From an uncultured Flavobacteriaceae bacterium (lineage in GTDB: Bacteria > Bacteroidota > Bacteroidia > Flavobacteriales > Flavobacteriaceae): a stretch of 64,000 nt of DNA. Positions within the stretch are counted from its first letter, which is position 1, and each line of letters begins with the position of its first letter. The stretch lies in NCBI GenBank assembly GCA_937923515.1, contig CALDUF010000026.1, positions 25,144 to 89,143 of the forward strand, written 5' to 3'. The position numbers were made by a program, and so were the translations under genes. The notes under the pieces are model-generated. The model had not been told where the DNA came from. It saw only the letters and a list, made by a program, of their open reading frames with translations, and did not search any database. Below, in pieces: positions 47,766 through 56,308 of the stretch.

Positions 47766-48308
47766 TTACTTTTTAGGAGCAATAAACATCGTCATTCTTT
47801 TTCCTTCAAGCTTTGGCATTTGTTCTACTTTACCAAGCTCTTCTAAATCTTGTGCAAGACGTAATAATAATATTTGTCCTTGCTCTTTAAACACTATAGA
47901 GCGTCCTTTAAAAAACACAAAAGCTTTTAGTTTTGCGCCGTCTTTTAAGAATTTCTCTGCGTGTTTCTTTTTAAACTCGTAGTCATGGTCATCGGTTTGT
48001 GGTCCAAATCTAATTTCCTTAACTACAACTTTAGAAGCTTTTGCTTTTAAAGCTTTTTCGCGTTTCTTTTGTTCGTAAAGAAACTTTTTGTAATCCATAA
48101 CTTTACAAACAGGAGGATCTGCCTTTGGTGAAATTTCAACTAAGTCTAAACCTAATTCATCAGCAAGCCTTAGGGCGTCACCTTTTGTGTAAATACCTAC
48201 TTCTAAATTATCTCCAACAAGTCGTAACTTTTGGGCTGTAATTTTAGAGTTAATTTTGTGTTTATCCTCTTGTATTACCCTTCTATTGGGTTGTCTTCTT
48301 CTTCTAAT
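47766..48308 (-). CDS. infC: Translation initiation factor IF-3 with a non-canonical start codon
   Basis: IF-3 keeps 30S subunits free and checks the initiator codon. The frame is open from the TAA at 48335-48333 and includes the N-domain ([20 protein letters not shown]..., [19 protein letters not shown]) and the C-domain ([28 protein letters not shown]). There is no ATG, GTG or TTG before the internal Met of [11 protein letters not shown] at 48098, which would delete the whole N-domain. An ATT at 48308-48306 gives a 180-residue protein, the same length and start codon (AUU) as E. coli IF-3. ATA codons at 48314 and 48320 are alternatives. Confidence 0.9.
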   Translation of the reverse strand: MRRRRQPNRRVIQEDKHKINSKITAQKLRLVGDNLEVGIYTKGDALRLADELGLDLVEISPKADPPVCKVMDYKKFLYEQKKREKALKAKASKVVVKEIRFGPQTDDHDYEFKKKHAEKFLKDGAKLKAFVFFKGRSIVFKEQGQILLLRLAQDLEELGKVEQMPKLEGKRMTMFIAPKK

Positions 48309-48345
48309 TGCTATGGCTATATCTTTTTTTAATTAAACTTTTATT

Positions 48346-50280
48346 CTAGAACGATTTTAACGTTTTACTAATATCTTCTTTTATAATTTTAGCGAAGGCA
48401 TCTACAGATATCATTCCTAAATCTTCGCCACCATGCTTACGCACAGTTATTTTACCTTCTTTCTCCTCTTGCTCGCCTATTATAAGCATGTATGGGTGTT
48501 TTTGCATTTCGGCTTCCCGAATTTTCTTCCCAATAGTCTCATTTCTATGGTCTACAAGGGCGCGAATTTCGTGATTTTCAAGCAAATTTAAAACTTTTTC
48601 AGAATATTTTTCATATTTCTCACTAAGTGATAATATTTTAGCTTGAACTGGCATTAGCCAAATAGGGAAGTTTCCACCAGTATGTTCCAATAATAATGCC
48701 ACAAAACGTTCCATGCTACCAAAAGGTGCACGGTGTATCATTACTGGGCGGTGTAGCTCATTGTCACTGCCTTTATACGTTAATTCAAAACGCTCAGGTA
48801 AGTTGTAATCTACCTGTATTGTACCCAATTGCCAGCGCCTGCCTAAAGCATCTTTTACCATAAAGTCTAGCTTAGGGCCATAAAACGCAGCTTCGCCAGT
48901 TTCTATAACATAATCTAAACCTTTGTCTTTAGCAGCATTAATGATGGCTTGTTCTGCTTTTTCCCAGTTTGCAACATCACCAATATATTTGTCAGGATTT
49001 TCAGGATCTCTAACTGATACTTGTGCTGTAAAATTTTCAAAACCTAAGGATCCAAAAACATAAAGTACAAGATCTATAACATTTTTGAACTCCTCATCTA
49101 ACTGATTAGGCATACAAAACAAATGCGCATCATCTTGAGTAAACCCTCTAACACGGGTTAAACCGTGCAATTCTCCACTTTGTTCGTATCTATATACCGT
49201 ACCAAACTCTGCATAACGTTTTGGCAAATCTTTATAACTCCATTGTGCACTTTTGTAAATTTCACAATGGTGCGGACAATTCATTGGTTTTAACAAAAAC
49301 TCCTCGTCTGCTTTAGGTGTAGTTATGGGTTGAAAACTATCTTCTCCGTATTTCGCGTAGTGCCCAGATGTAACATATAATTCCTTTTGCCCAATGTGTG
49401 GAGAGATTACCATTTCGTAACCTGCTTTTTTCTGTGCCGCTTTTAAAAAGTTTTCTAAACGCTCACGTAAGGCAGCGCCTTTTGGTAACCATAACGGTAA
49501 ACCTTGACCTACTTTTTGTGAAAAGGTAAAAAGTTCTAACTCTTTACCAAGTTTTCTATGATCTCGTTTTTTTGCTTCTTCAAGTAAATGTAAATACGCT
49601 GTAAGTTCTTTTTGTTTTGGGAATGATACGCCATAAATACGTGTTAATTGTGGTTTGTTTTCATCACCACGCCAATACGCACCAGCAGCACTCATTACTT
49701 TTACGGCTTTTATAATTCCTGTGTTTGGAATATGACCACCGCGACATAAATCTGTAAAAGTGCTATGGTCGCAAAACGTAATTGTACCATCCTCAAGATT
49801 TTCAATTAACTCTGTTTTAAACTCATTATTTTTATATAATTCTAGAGCTTCAGCCTTTGTTGCTGACCGCATCTTAAAATCATGCTTACCACGAGCAATA
49901 TCTAACATTTTGTTTTCAATAGTCTTGAAATCTTTTTCAGAAACAACTTGTTCGCCAAAATCTACATCGTAGTAAAATCCGTTTTCAATAGCAGGACCAA
50001 TAGTTAATTTAGCACCAGGGTATAATTCTTCAATAGCTTGTGCTAATACGTGTGCCGATGAATGCCAGAATGCTTGTTTGCCTTCGTCGTCTCTCCAGGT
50101 GAATAAAACCAATGCACCATCACTGGTTAAAGGTGTTACAGTTTCAACAGTTGAACCATTAAAACTAGCAGAAATAACATTTCTAGCTAAACCTTCGCTA
50201 ATACTTTTAGCAACATCCATTGGTGTTGCGCCCTTTTCAAACGCTTTCACACTGCCATCTGGCAAAGTAATATTTATCAT
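48346..50280 (-). CDS. thrS: Threonyl-tRNA synthetase
   Basis: Charges tRNA-Thr. 644 residues from the ATG at 50278-50280 (MINITLPDGSVKAF). An N-terminal TGS domain (1-~62), an editing domain with HSSAHVLAQAIEELYPG and a later CRGGH motif, a class II catalytic core with MNCPHHCEIYKS (zinc Cys/His) and TVYRYEQSGELHGLTRVRGFTQDDAH, and a C-terminal anticodon-binding domain. The codon before the chosen ATG is TTG and would add a redundant Met. First gene of the operon with infC, rpmI and rplT. Confidence 0.97.
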   Translation of the reverse strand: MINITLPDGSVKAFEKGATPMDVAKSISEGLARNVISASFNGSTVETVTPLTSDGALVLFTWRDDEGKQAFWHSSAHVLAQAIEELYPGAKLTIGPAIENGFYYDVDFGEQVVSEKDFKTIENKMLDIARGKHDFKMRSATKAEALELYKNNEFKTELIENLEDGTITFCDHSTFTDLCRGGHIPNTGIIKAVKVMSAAGAYWRGDENKPQLTRIYGVSFPKQKELTAYLHLLEEAKKRDHRKLGKELELFTFSQKVGQGLPLWLPKGAALRERLENFLKAAQKKAGYEMVISPHIGQKELYVTSGHYAKYGEDSFQPITTPKADEEFLLKPMNCPHHCEIYKSAQWSYKDLPKRYAEFGTVYRYEQSGELHGLTRVRGFTQDDAHLFCMPNQLDEEFKNVIDLVLYVFGSLGFENFTAQVSVRDPENPDKYIGDVANWEKAEQAIINAAKDKGLDYVIETGEAAFYGPKLDFMVKDALGRRWQLGTIQVDYNLPERFELTYKGSDNELHRPVMIHRAPFGSMERFVALLLEHTGGNFPIWLMPVQAKILSLSEKYEKYSEKVLNLLENHEIRALVDHRNETIGKKIREAEMQKHPYMLIIGEQEEKEGKITVRKHGGEDLGMISVDAFAKIIKEDISKTLKSF

Positions 50281-50393
50281 CAAACTAAATTAAAAAATAG
50301 GTACAAAGATAATAGTATAAACAAACCCACACAATATAAAGCGCAATATATCATCATAAGTTTAGGTATTATTAATTTGTGTTTGAAATTACT

Positions 50394-52547
50394 CTATAAA
50401 TTATTTAATTGATTACTCTTTTTATCTTCACTAATGGTCCAAAAGAAGCCTACAAAAAAGAATTGATCTAAAGCAGGACGTAAGGCACGACGGTTAAAAT
50501 TACCATTAGCATCAGGTGTATTGGCATATTGATAACCATTTATGTTTTTAAACCCTAATGCGTTGTTTACAGAGGCGTATAGTATTTTTTGCGGACTTAT
50601 TAAATATGCCCAATTCAAACTTAAGCTATTAAATGCTTTAGTTTTTTCGTTTAAAAAACCTGGGTTGTTTGGGTTTGTGTATGTTCTTCCAGACGCATAA
50701 GTGTAGCTAAGGCCTACTTGACTTTTCCAATTGTCTATCCAGTATTTGGCAACTGCCGAAAAGTTATGCGTATTCGCAAAATTGGGTTGTGCTTGTACTG
50801 GAAAATTTCTGTCGTTTCGTTTGGTGTCTATAAGCGAGTAGCTTAACCAATAATCTACATTTTTAATGCTCTTACTATCTCTCCAAAAAAAGTCGATACC
50901 TTTAGCAAAACCTTTGCCATTGCTATTAAAATCGCTCTCAAAACTTGGAAATGCACCGCTAAACTTTGCTAGGTTATCATAATCCTTGTAATAGGCTTCT
51001 GCTCTAAATATGGTTTTATCACCATTGTATTGGTAGTTTAAAATGTAATGCTTTGTATTTGAAGCCTCAAAATCTTGATGAAATTTTAATACGTTACTAT
51101 TCGGGTTTTGGTAAAAGTCTCCATAAGCTAATGATAACTGACTTTTGGTTGATATTTTGTATGCCATAGTTGCTCTAGGCGCTAGAGTGAACTCTTTGAG
51201 TAGTTCGCTATATTCAGCTCTTATTCCTGTTTTAAAGGCAAGGGTTTTGGAAATAAATATATCAGCCTCAGCAAAAGTGGCTGCAATGTTATTGTTAAAC
51301 CCGTATGTAACATCGTTAATAAGGTTGCTATTAAAAGTTTCATCAAAATCAGTAGCAAAATACTCTGCTCCAAAATACAGCTTATAGCGATTGTTAAAAC
51401 GTTTTTTAAATTTCACTTTCGCATGAACTGAATTTTCAGAATCCTTGATGTTTTGTTCACTTAAATCAACTTTGTTTTTTGCGTGGGTGTAACTAAAACC
51501 TGTTTGTATGCTCCATGTGTCATTTAAAATACCGCTATATGAGCTATTGAGGTAAAAATTATTGTTGTTTAATTTGATGTATTGTCCTTCTGGACGATTA
51601 ATATCCTCTTGAGTTAATTCAAAACTACTAGTGTCAAAGGCGCCATATAATTTAAATAATCCAGTGTTTGTTTTTCTCCTAAAGACGGCTTCGCCGGAAG
51701 CTGATTGTGGTGATTTAATAAAATTATTTCTGTTCGAGAAAATAGCATTATAAGGTGCTAAGTTTATGTAAGACGCATTTATACTAATTGAACTTTTATT
51801 CCATTTTTGAGTATTGCCCAAAGTTGCTCCAACACTCATAATACCTATATCGGTTTTTTCTTGGTCTGGCTCGTCGACAGTATTCAATAATAGTATGCTA
51901 GATAAAGCTTGCCCGTATTCTGCAGAATAGCCACCCGTTGAAAAGGTAATACCGTCAAATAAAAATGGAGAATAGCGCCCGCGTGTAGGTGCATTATTAG
52001 TTGTGGGGGTGTAGGGTGTAAATACACGAATGCCATCAATAAAAATTTGAGTTTCGTTAGCGTCGCCACCACGCACAAATAATCGTCCATCTTCTGCAAC
52101 TGTGTTTGTACCAGGTAGGGTTTGTAATGCGCCTACAAAATCACCTAAAGCACTAGCTGTGGTTACAACATCTAGGGGCTTTAAAACATTTACTTTGCTA
52201 TTGTCGCCAGCTGAAAATGTGCCAGCAGATAAAACTACTGCATCTAAGGCATTTACATCATCTTTTAATTTAATAGTTATATCCTTCATGTAAGATATGT
52301 TTCCAACCATGGTAAATGTCTCGTAGGATAAGAATGAAACAACTAAAGTTTGCGTTCCAGTTGTGGATGTTGAAAATGAAAATTCGCCATTTTCGTTGGT
52401 AGTACCACCGTCATAAGTGCCTTCTAAATATACATTAGCGCCAATAATTGGTTCTTTTTTAGTGTTGGTTACATTGCCGCTAATTTTGGTTTGCGCCTGT
52501 ACTTGAATAACGATACATGCAATTAGTATGGTGAGAAGAGTTTTCAT
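50394..52547 (-). CDS. TonB-dependent receptor with carboxypeptidase-like N-terminal domain
   Basis: A 717-residue outer-membrane receptor. Signal peptide (LLTILIACIVIQVQA), a CarboxypepD_reg-like domain (about residues 22-105, ISGNVTNTKKEPIIGANVYLEGTYDGG), a plug (about 115-230, LPGTNTVAEDGRLFVRGGDANETQIFIDGI) and a 22-strand barrel ending in FFFVGFFWTI plus a short tail. Such receptors import ligands too large for porins using TonB energy. No SusD partner lies nearby, so a siderophore, peptide or other ligand rather than a glycan is possible. The ATG at 52545-52547 is chosen; the frame upstream lacks a signal peptide. A LytTR-type site is found 90 nt upstream. Confidence 0.93.
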   Translation of the reverse strand: MKTLLTILIACIVIQVQAQTKISGNVTNTKKEPIIGANVYLEGTYDGGTTNENGEFSFSTSTTGTQTLVVSFLSYETFTMVGNISYMKDITIKLKDDVNALDAVVLSAGTFSAGDNSKVNVLKPLDVVTTASALGDFVGALQTLPGTNTVAEDGRLFVRGGDANETQIFIDGIRVFTPYTPTTNNAPTRGRYSPFLFDGITFSTGGYSAEYGQALSSILLLNTVDEPDQEKTDIGIMSVGATLGNTQKWNKSSISINASYINLAPYNAIFSNRNNFIKSPQSASGEAVFRRKTNTGLFKLYGAFDTSSFELTQEDINRPEGQYIKLNNNNFYLNSSYSGILNDTWSIQTGFSYTHAKNKVDLSEQNIKDSENSVHAKVKFKKRFNNRYKLYFGAEYFATDFDETFNSNLINDVTYGFNNNIAATFAEADIFISKTLAFKTGIRAEYSELLKEFTLAPRATMAYKISTKSQLSLAYGDFYQNPNSNVLKFHQDFEASNTKHYILNYQYNGDKTIFRAEAYYKDYDNLAKFSGAFPSFESDFNSNGKGFAKGIDFFWRDSKSIKNVDYWLSYSLIDTKRNDRNFPVQAQPNFANTHNFSAVAKYWIDNWKSQVGLSYTYASGRTYTNPNNPGFLNEKTKAFNSLSLNWAYLISPQKILYASVNNALGFKNINGYQYANTPDANGNFNRRALRPALDQFFFVGFFWTISEDKKSNQLNNL

Positions 52548-52595
52548 GGTTTTTGATTTATGTGTTTTGCATACTGATATAAATTCAGCACAGTG

Positions 52596-52603
52596 CAAAA
52601 TTG
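52596..52603 (-). promoter_or_regulatory. -7-like element of the TonB receptor gene
   Basis: On the minus strand CAATTTTG (52603-52596) fits TAnnTTTG except for the first base. It lies exactly 33 nt downstream of the LytTR-type repeats, the same spacing as at 60647. Confidence 0.4.
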
Positions 52604-52636
52604 AAAAAGAAGACGGTGTTTTTAAATTTACAATTA

Positions 52637-52666
52637 CCGAACTGTGTTTTTTTGAAGACGAACTGT
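52637..52666 (-). promoter_or_regulatory. LytTR-type binding site upstream of the TonB receptor gene
   Basis: On the minus strand ACAGTTCGT (52666-52658) and ACAGTTCGG (52645-52637) repeat with a 21-bp period (12-bp spacer). Both fit the published LytTR consensus [TA][AC][CA]GTTN[AG][TG] at 9 of 9 positions. Confidence 0.65.
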
Positions 52667-53132
52667 ATTTTGAAAAATAAGGCAGGAAATGAAACTATAG
52701 CACTTTAAAATTTATGATTTATAAAATGAAATATTTTAGTGCGAGTGTTTTTTTAAAAAGACACCTAATTTGAAGAATTTCAATATTCAAAATAAGTAAA
52801 AAATAAGACGCTCCAAAATTAATTTTTATAAAATAACAGCTATTATTTTTTTTGTTATATTAGCAAGAGACCTTTTGCTAAATGCAATTAAAACCACTTG
52901 AAAAGTAGCGATAGATTTTATCTATATAAAGTATTTAAAATATTGATAATCAAATAAATTTAGTGTTTTATGTAAATGATAAGTTTAATTTATTTAGGTT
53001 TAAGCTAAAACAATAAAAACTTCACTAAAGCTGCCTGAATAGTCATAAAAAATCATTTAAAAAATAATTTAATTTTGATGTAACAAATCATAATTAAAAG
53101 CTACTTATAGAGTAACCAAACCATCAAAATAT

Positions 53133-53627
53133 TTGAACACAGAACTAGAACATAGCTTTGTAGAATTGTTAGAAAAACATCAAAATATCATACATAAAGT
53201 GTGTAGATTGTACACTAATAATTATGATGCGCATAATGATTTATTCCAAGAGATTACCATACAACTTTGGAAAGCTTATCCAAAATTTCGTGGTGATGCT
53301 AAGTTTAGTACTTGGATGTATCGCGTAGGATTAAATACTGCTATTACACTTTACAGGAAGTCTAAACGTAGTATAAAAACTCAGGATTTTGAAGGTGTAT
53401 CTTTTAAAATTAAAGCAGAGGATTATGATGATACTGAAGAGGAACAATTAAAATTATTATACAAAGCAATACATAAACTGAACGATATAGAAAAAGCACT
53501 TGTTTTTTTATATCTAGAAGATAAAGATTATAGAGAAATAAGCGCAACACTAGGTATTAGCGAAGTAAATGCACGAGTGAAAATGAATAGAACGAAAACG
53601 AAACTAAGAAACATACTAAATGCTTAA
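53133..53627 (+). CDS. ECF-type RNA polymerase sigma factor
   Basis: A 164-residue sigma-70 family protein. Region 2 spans residues ~8-80 (IHKVCRLYTNNYDAHNDLFQEITIQLWKAYPKFRGDAKFSTWMYRV), followed by region 4 (about 105-160, LNDIEKALVFLYLEDKDYREISATLGISEVNARVKMNR). Start is TTG at 53133: upstream to the in-frame TAA at 53091 there is no ATG, and the N-terminus fits the family. The gene is followed 3 nt later by a membrane protein likely to be its partner. Confidence 0.92.
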   Translation: MNTELEHSFVELLEKHQNIIHKVCRLYTNNYDAHNDLFQEITIQLWKAYPKFRGDAKFSTWMYRVGLNTAITLYRKSKRSIKTQDFEGVSFKIKAEDYDDTEEEQLKLLYKAIHKLNDIEKALVFLYLEDKDYREISATLGISEVNARVKMNRTKTKLRNILNA

Positions 53628-53630
53628 CCA

Positions 53631-54245
53631 ATGGACGGATTAGATTTATTAAAGAAAGATTGGGAGAAAAGTGATAGCAAGTACCCTAAACTTACATACG
53701 ACGAAATTTACAAGATGATACTTAAAAAATCGTCTTCTATTGTAAAATGGATATTTATTATAAGCCTCATAGAATTGGGGCTTGGATTATTTTTAATAGT
53801 TTTAAATCCTACTTTAGAAAACAGTATAGAATCTCCTAAGTGGCTTGATGTTTTTTATTATGCAACTTTTCCAGTAATAGTTTATTTTATTTTTCTTTTC
53901 TATAAGAACTATAAAAAAATTAACGCTACAGATAGTGCTAAAACACTTATGCAAAACATTTTGAAAACAAGAAGAACTGTACGGCATTATATTTTATTCA
54001 ATCTAATTTTTGGAGGTATACTAGTTGTAGTATCTAGCTTTATAGCGTATATGCAAATGGAAAATAACCTTCAACTATTAAATGGCAGTTCTGAGGCCAT
54101 GAAATATACTGTGGTAATTTTTGTTATTTTATTGATTACTCTTTTAATTCTAGGTGTAATTTATGGTATTTATTATTTGCTTTACGGTATACTTTTAAAA
54201 CGCCTAAAGCAGAATTATAAAGAACTTAAAAAATTAGAGGCGTAA
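53631..54245 (+). CDS. Four-TM membrane protein, probable sigma-factor partner
   Basis: A 204-residue protein with a ~38-residue cytoplasmic N-terminus (WEKSDSKYPKLTYDEIYKMILKKSS) and four TM helices (about 40-60, 72-92, 118-140, 158-185). Located 3 nt after an ECF sigma gene, it is probably its membrane anti-sigma or sensor, although it has no zinc-binding HxxxCxxC motif. Function inferred from position only. Confidence 0.72.
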   Translation: MDGLDLLKKDWEKSDSKYPKLTYDEIYKMILKKSSSIVKWIFIISLIELGLGLFLIVLNPTLENSIESPKWLDVFYYATFPVIVYFIFLFYKNYKKINATDSAKTLMQNILKTRRTVRHYILFNLIFGGILVVVSSFIAYMQMENNLQLLNGSSEAMKYTVVIFVILLITLLILGVIYGIYYLLYGILLKRLKQNYKELKKLEA

Positions 54246-54279
54246 TTATTTTTAGGTATTGTTGTGAGAACAGTTGAAT

Positions 54280-54906
54280 TTATAAATTAAATGTTTCAAC
54301 CTCGATAATATCACCAGGCTTCATAGTGTTCAATGTAATAGCTCCAACACGTACTCTTACCAAGCGTAGTGTTGGAAAACCGACAGATGATGTCATTTTA
54401 CGTACCTGTCTAAACTTTCCTTCGTTTAAAGTGATAGATACCCAAGATGTTGGGCCATGTCGTGCATCTCTTATCTTTTTTGAACGTATTGGTAAGTCTG
54501 GTTCGTTATTTAGCTTAAAAACGTTACAAGGTTTAGTCGTATATTTTTTGCCATCAAAACCAATTTCTACACCATGTTTAAGTGTTCTTATTGCTTCATC
54601 TGTAAGCATTCCGTCAACTAAGGCATAATATTCTTTATCTACTTTTTGGCTATTTATGTAATCGCTCATTTTGCCATCAGTAGTTAATAATAGTAAACCT
54701 TCACTTTTTTCATCTAATCTACCAATAGACATGGTACCTTCTGGGAAATTATGAAGTTCGCCTAAAAAACGTTTGGATTGTTGTTTGGAGTCGTTACTTT
54801 TAAACTGACTTAAATACCCGTAGGGTTTGAAGATGATAAAGTTGGAGTGCTCTTTTTTAAACAAAGGCTTAGGTGTTTTGTTTATAAACTTTACAAGGAT
54901 TACCAT
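54280..54906 (-). CDS. rRNA pseudouridine synthase (RluE/RsuA type)
   Basis: A 208-residue enzyme of the RsuA/RluB/E/F family without an S4 domain, as in RluE. The catalytic Asp is in MSIGRLDEKSEGLLLLT (about residue 62). Other family segments are KEYYALVDG and LNEGKFRQVRKMTSSVGFPTLRLVRVRVG. It isomerises a specific uridine, in RluE U2457 of 23S rRNA; the exact site here is not shown. Its ATG (54904-54906) lies 38 nt inside the upstream acyltransferase gene, so the two are coupled. Confidence 0.9.
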   Translation of the reverse strand: MVILVKFINKTPKPLFKKEHSNFIIFKPYGYLSQFKSNDSKQQSKRFLGELHNFPEGTMSIGRLDEKSEGLLLLTTDGKMSDYINSQKVDKEYYALVDGMLTDEAIRTLKHGVEIGFDGKKYTTKPCNVFKLNNEPDLPIRSKKIRDARHGPTSWVSITLNEGKFRQVRKMTSSVGFPTLRLVRVRVGAITLNTMKPGDIIEVETFNL

Positions 54907-55546
54907 AAGCTATAGTATTACTTGGTATGTCTTTTACAACTACACTGCCAACACCTATAATACAATTTTCTCCAATTTTTATGTTGTTTTTCACTGAAAC
55001 GCCAGAACCTATCATGGTTTTCTTTCCTATTTTAACATAGCTACTTATAGTTGCTCCTGGATTTATTGTTGCAAAATCGCCTATTTCACTGTGGTGACCA
55101 ATACTAGAGTTGCGTTTTATATTTACACCAAAACCAATAGATGCACAAGCGGCTATGGTGCTTTGGGGTTCTACTTGTAAACCATAATTTAATTTAGCAG
55201 ATTTAGATACAAAAGCTTTAGGATGAATTAAATTAATAAGTTGACTATTATCAATATTCATCTTTTCCTTAAACCAATGGTATACACTTACTTTAGATTT
55301 TACGCCAACGACAGAAATTGCAAATACATCATTTTTAGTAAAGGTTTCGTATTTTTCCATTGGTTCAAAAAGTGTGACGTTCCAGTTTTTTTGAGGTTCA
55401 AAGGCTTCTTGAATTTCGTCTACAGATACGTTCTTATATATGTTAAACGTATTAAAATCATTTGCTTCGTTAGCAATTTCAAGAAGTATATTTAGCGCCA
55501 TGGGTAGGCAACCTAAAACTTGTAGTGTCTTGTTTTCTTTCGTCAT
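54869..55546 (-). CDS. NeuD/PglD-like hexapeptide-repeat acyltransferase
   Basis: A 225-residue protein. A Rossmann-like N-terminal part (about 1-100) is followed by a left-handed beta helix of hexapeptide repeats (about 105-218: SAKLNYGLQVEPQSTIAACASIGFGVNIKRNSSIGHHSEIGDF). It ends in IIGVGSVVVKDIPSNTIAYGNPCK, typical of acetyltransferases. NeuD/PglD enzymes O- or N-acetylate nucleotide sugars or sialic acid. The P-loop-like Rossmann start is degenerate (LGCLPMALNILLEIAN), so co-substrate binding may differ. It lies downstream of the GNAT and BKACE genes on the same strand. Confidence 0.83.
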   Translation of the reverse strand: MTKENKTLQVLGCLPMALNILLEIANEANDFNTFNIYKNVSVDEIQEAFEPQKNWNVTLFEPMEKYETFTKNDVFAISVVGVKSKVSVYHWFKEKMNIDNSQLINLIHPKAFVSKSAKLNYGLQVEPQSTIAACASIGFGVNIKRNSSIGHHSEIGDFATINPGATISSYVKIGKKTMIGSGVSVKNNIKIGENCIIGVGSVVVKDIPSNTIAYGNPCKVYKQNT

Positions 55547-55663
55547 TATTGTCTATTCGTATAAATATTAAGATTTACTATAATGCTGTATTTTTAGTTT
55601 ACTAAGTCAATAAGTTTATTGCTTTTATTTAATTAGTAGAAGAGTGAAATTTTATTTGCATTA

Positions 55664-56308
55664 CTACATGTAACGCCTTATTAATAGTGTTTTTTTATAT
55701 CTCTTGAATAAAATAATACTTAAATATAATTTAATTTGTTTTGCTTTTAATTTCTGTTTAAATCGTTTGCTTGATGTATTAAAATATTCACTTATACTAT
55801 AGTTTTTATTCAACCCTAAATCTTTGCAAATCTCATAACACTGGTATCGTAAATAAGGCGCTATTTTCCTGCCTCTGTAAGCCTCAAATGTGTACATACT
55901 GTGTAAATACCCTTCATTATTTTGTAAATAAAATGTTTTTCCCCTAAAAGGGTATACGTCTCGTTTTATAAACATAAAAGCTACAATAGCATCATCATCT
56001 TTAATGCCCACACAAACTTGTCCCTCTTTTATGTAGTTGCTCAAATCCTTATCATAAAAACCAGAAATTAAAGCTTGGGCTTTATTAATGTCTTCTTCAG
56101 TAAAATGCGATATGGTAAAACCAGATGCATCTCCCTTTACTTCAGGACAAGTAATGGTTTCGGCACCTTCTAACGTCCAATAATAAGGCATGATATCTAT
56201 ACCTAATAGTGCTAAACGATTACGAATACCTTGTAATAACATACCATGTTTTACGATATTCCAAAACCAATGCCACCTATAAAATTTTTTACCAACAGAT
56301 ACTTCCAT
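55664..56308 (-). CDS. GNAT-fold acyltransferase-like protein
   Basis: A 214-residue protein. Residues ~65-165 resemble a GNAT domain: ISHFTEEDINKAQALISGFYDKDLSNYI at the N-terminal half, VGIKDDDAIVAFMFIKRD as the central strands, and LHSMYTFEAYRGRKIAPYLRYQCYEICKDLG, whose RGRKIAP matches the acyl-CoA pyrophosphate loop (R/QxxGxA). The C-terminus is very basic. Start ATG (56306-56308) overlaps the BKACE stop by one base (TAATG). Substrate unknown. Confidence 0.75.
   Translation of the reverse strand: MEVSVGKKFYRWHWFWNIVKHGMLLQGIRNRLALLGIDIMPYYWTLEGAETITCPEVKGDASGFTISHFTEEDINKAQALISGFYDKDLSNYIKEGQVCVGIKDDDAIVAFMFIKRDVYPFRGKTFYLQNNEGYLHSMYTFEAYRGRKIAPYLRYQCYEICKDLGLNKNYSISEYFNTSSKRFKQKLKAKQIKLYLSIILFKRYKKTLLIRRYM

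Larger units (their letters stand above)
52548..53132. other. 585-nt intergenic region between the TonB receptor and sigma factor genes
   Basis: Very AT-rich and without a supportable gene. Its left part holds the LytTR-type site and -7-like element for the TonB receptor. A TAATTTTG (53070-53077) matches TAnnTTTG 55 nt before the sigma factor start and may be its promoter, though no -33 box is evident. I see nothing else in it. Confidence 0.5.

Noticed and set aside
47766..48098. Short 110-residue IF-3 starting at the ATG at 48098
   Set aside because: The reading frame continues upstream with a clear IF-3 N-domain; the short form is an artefact of requiring a standard start codon.
52548..52598. 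Start of the TonB receptor 17 codons upstream
   Set aside because: The longer N-terminus would displace the signal peptide from the start; the ATG at 52547 begins directly with a standard signal sequence.
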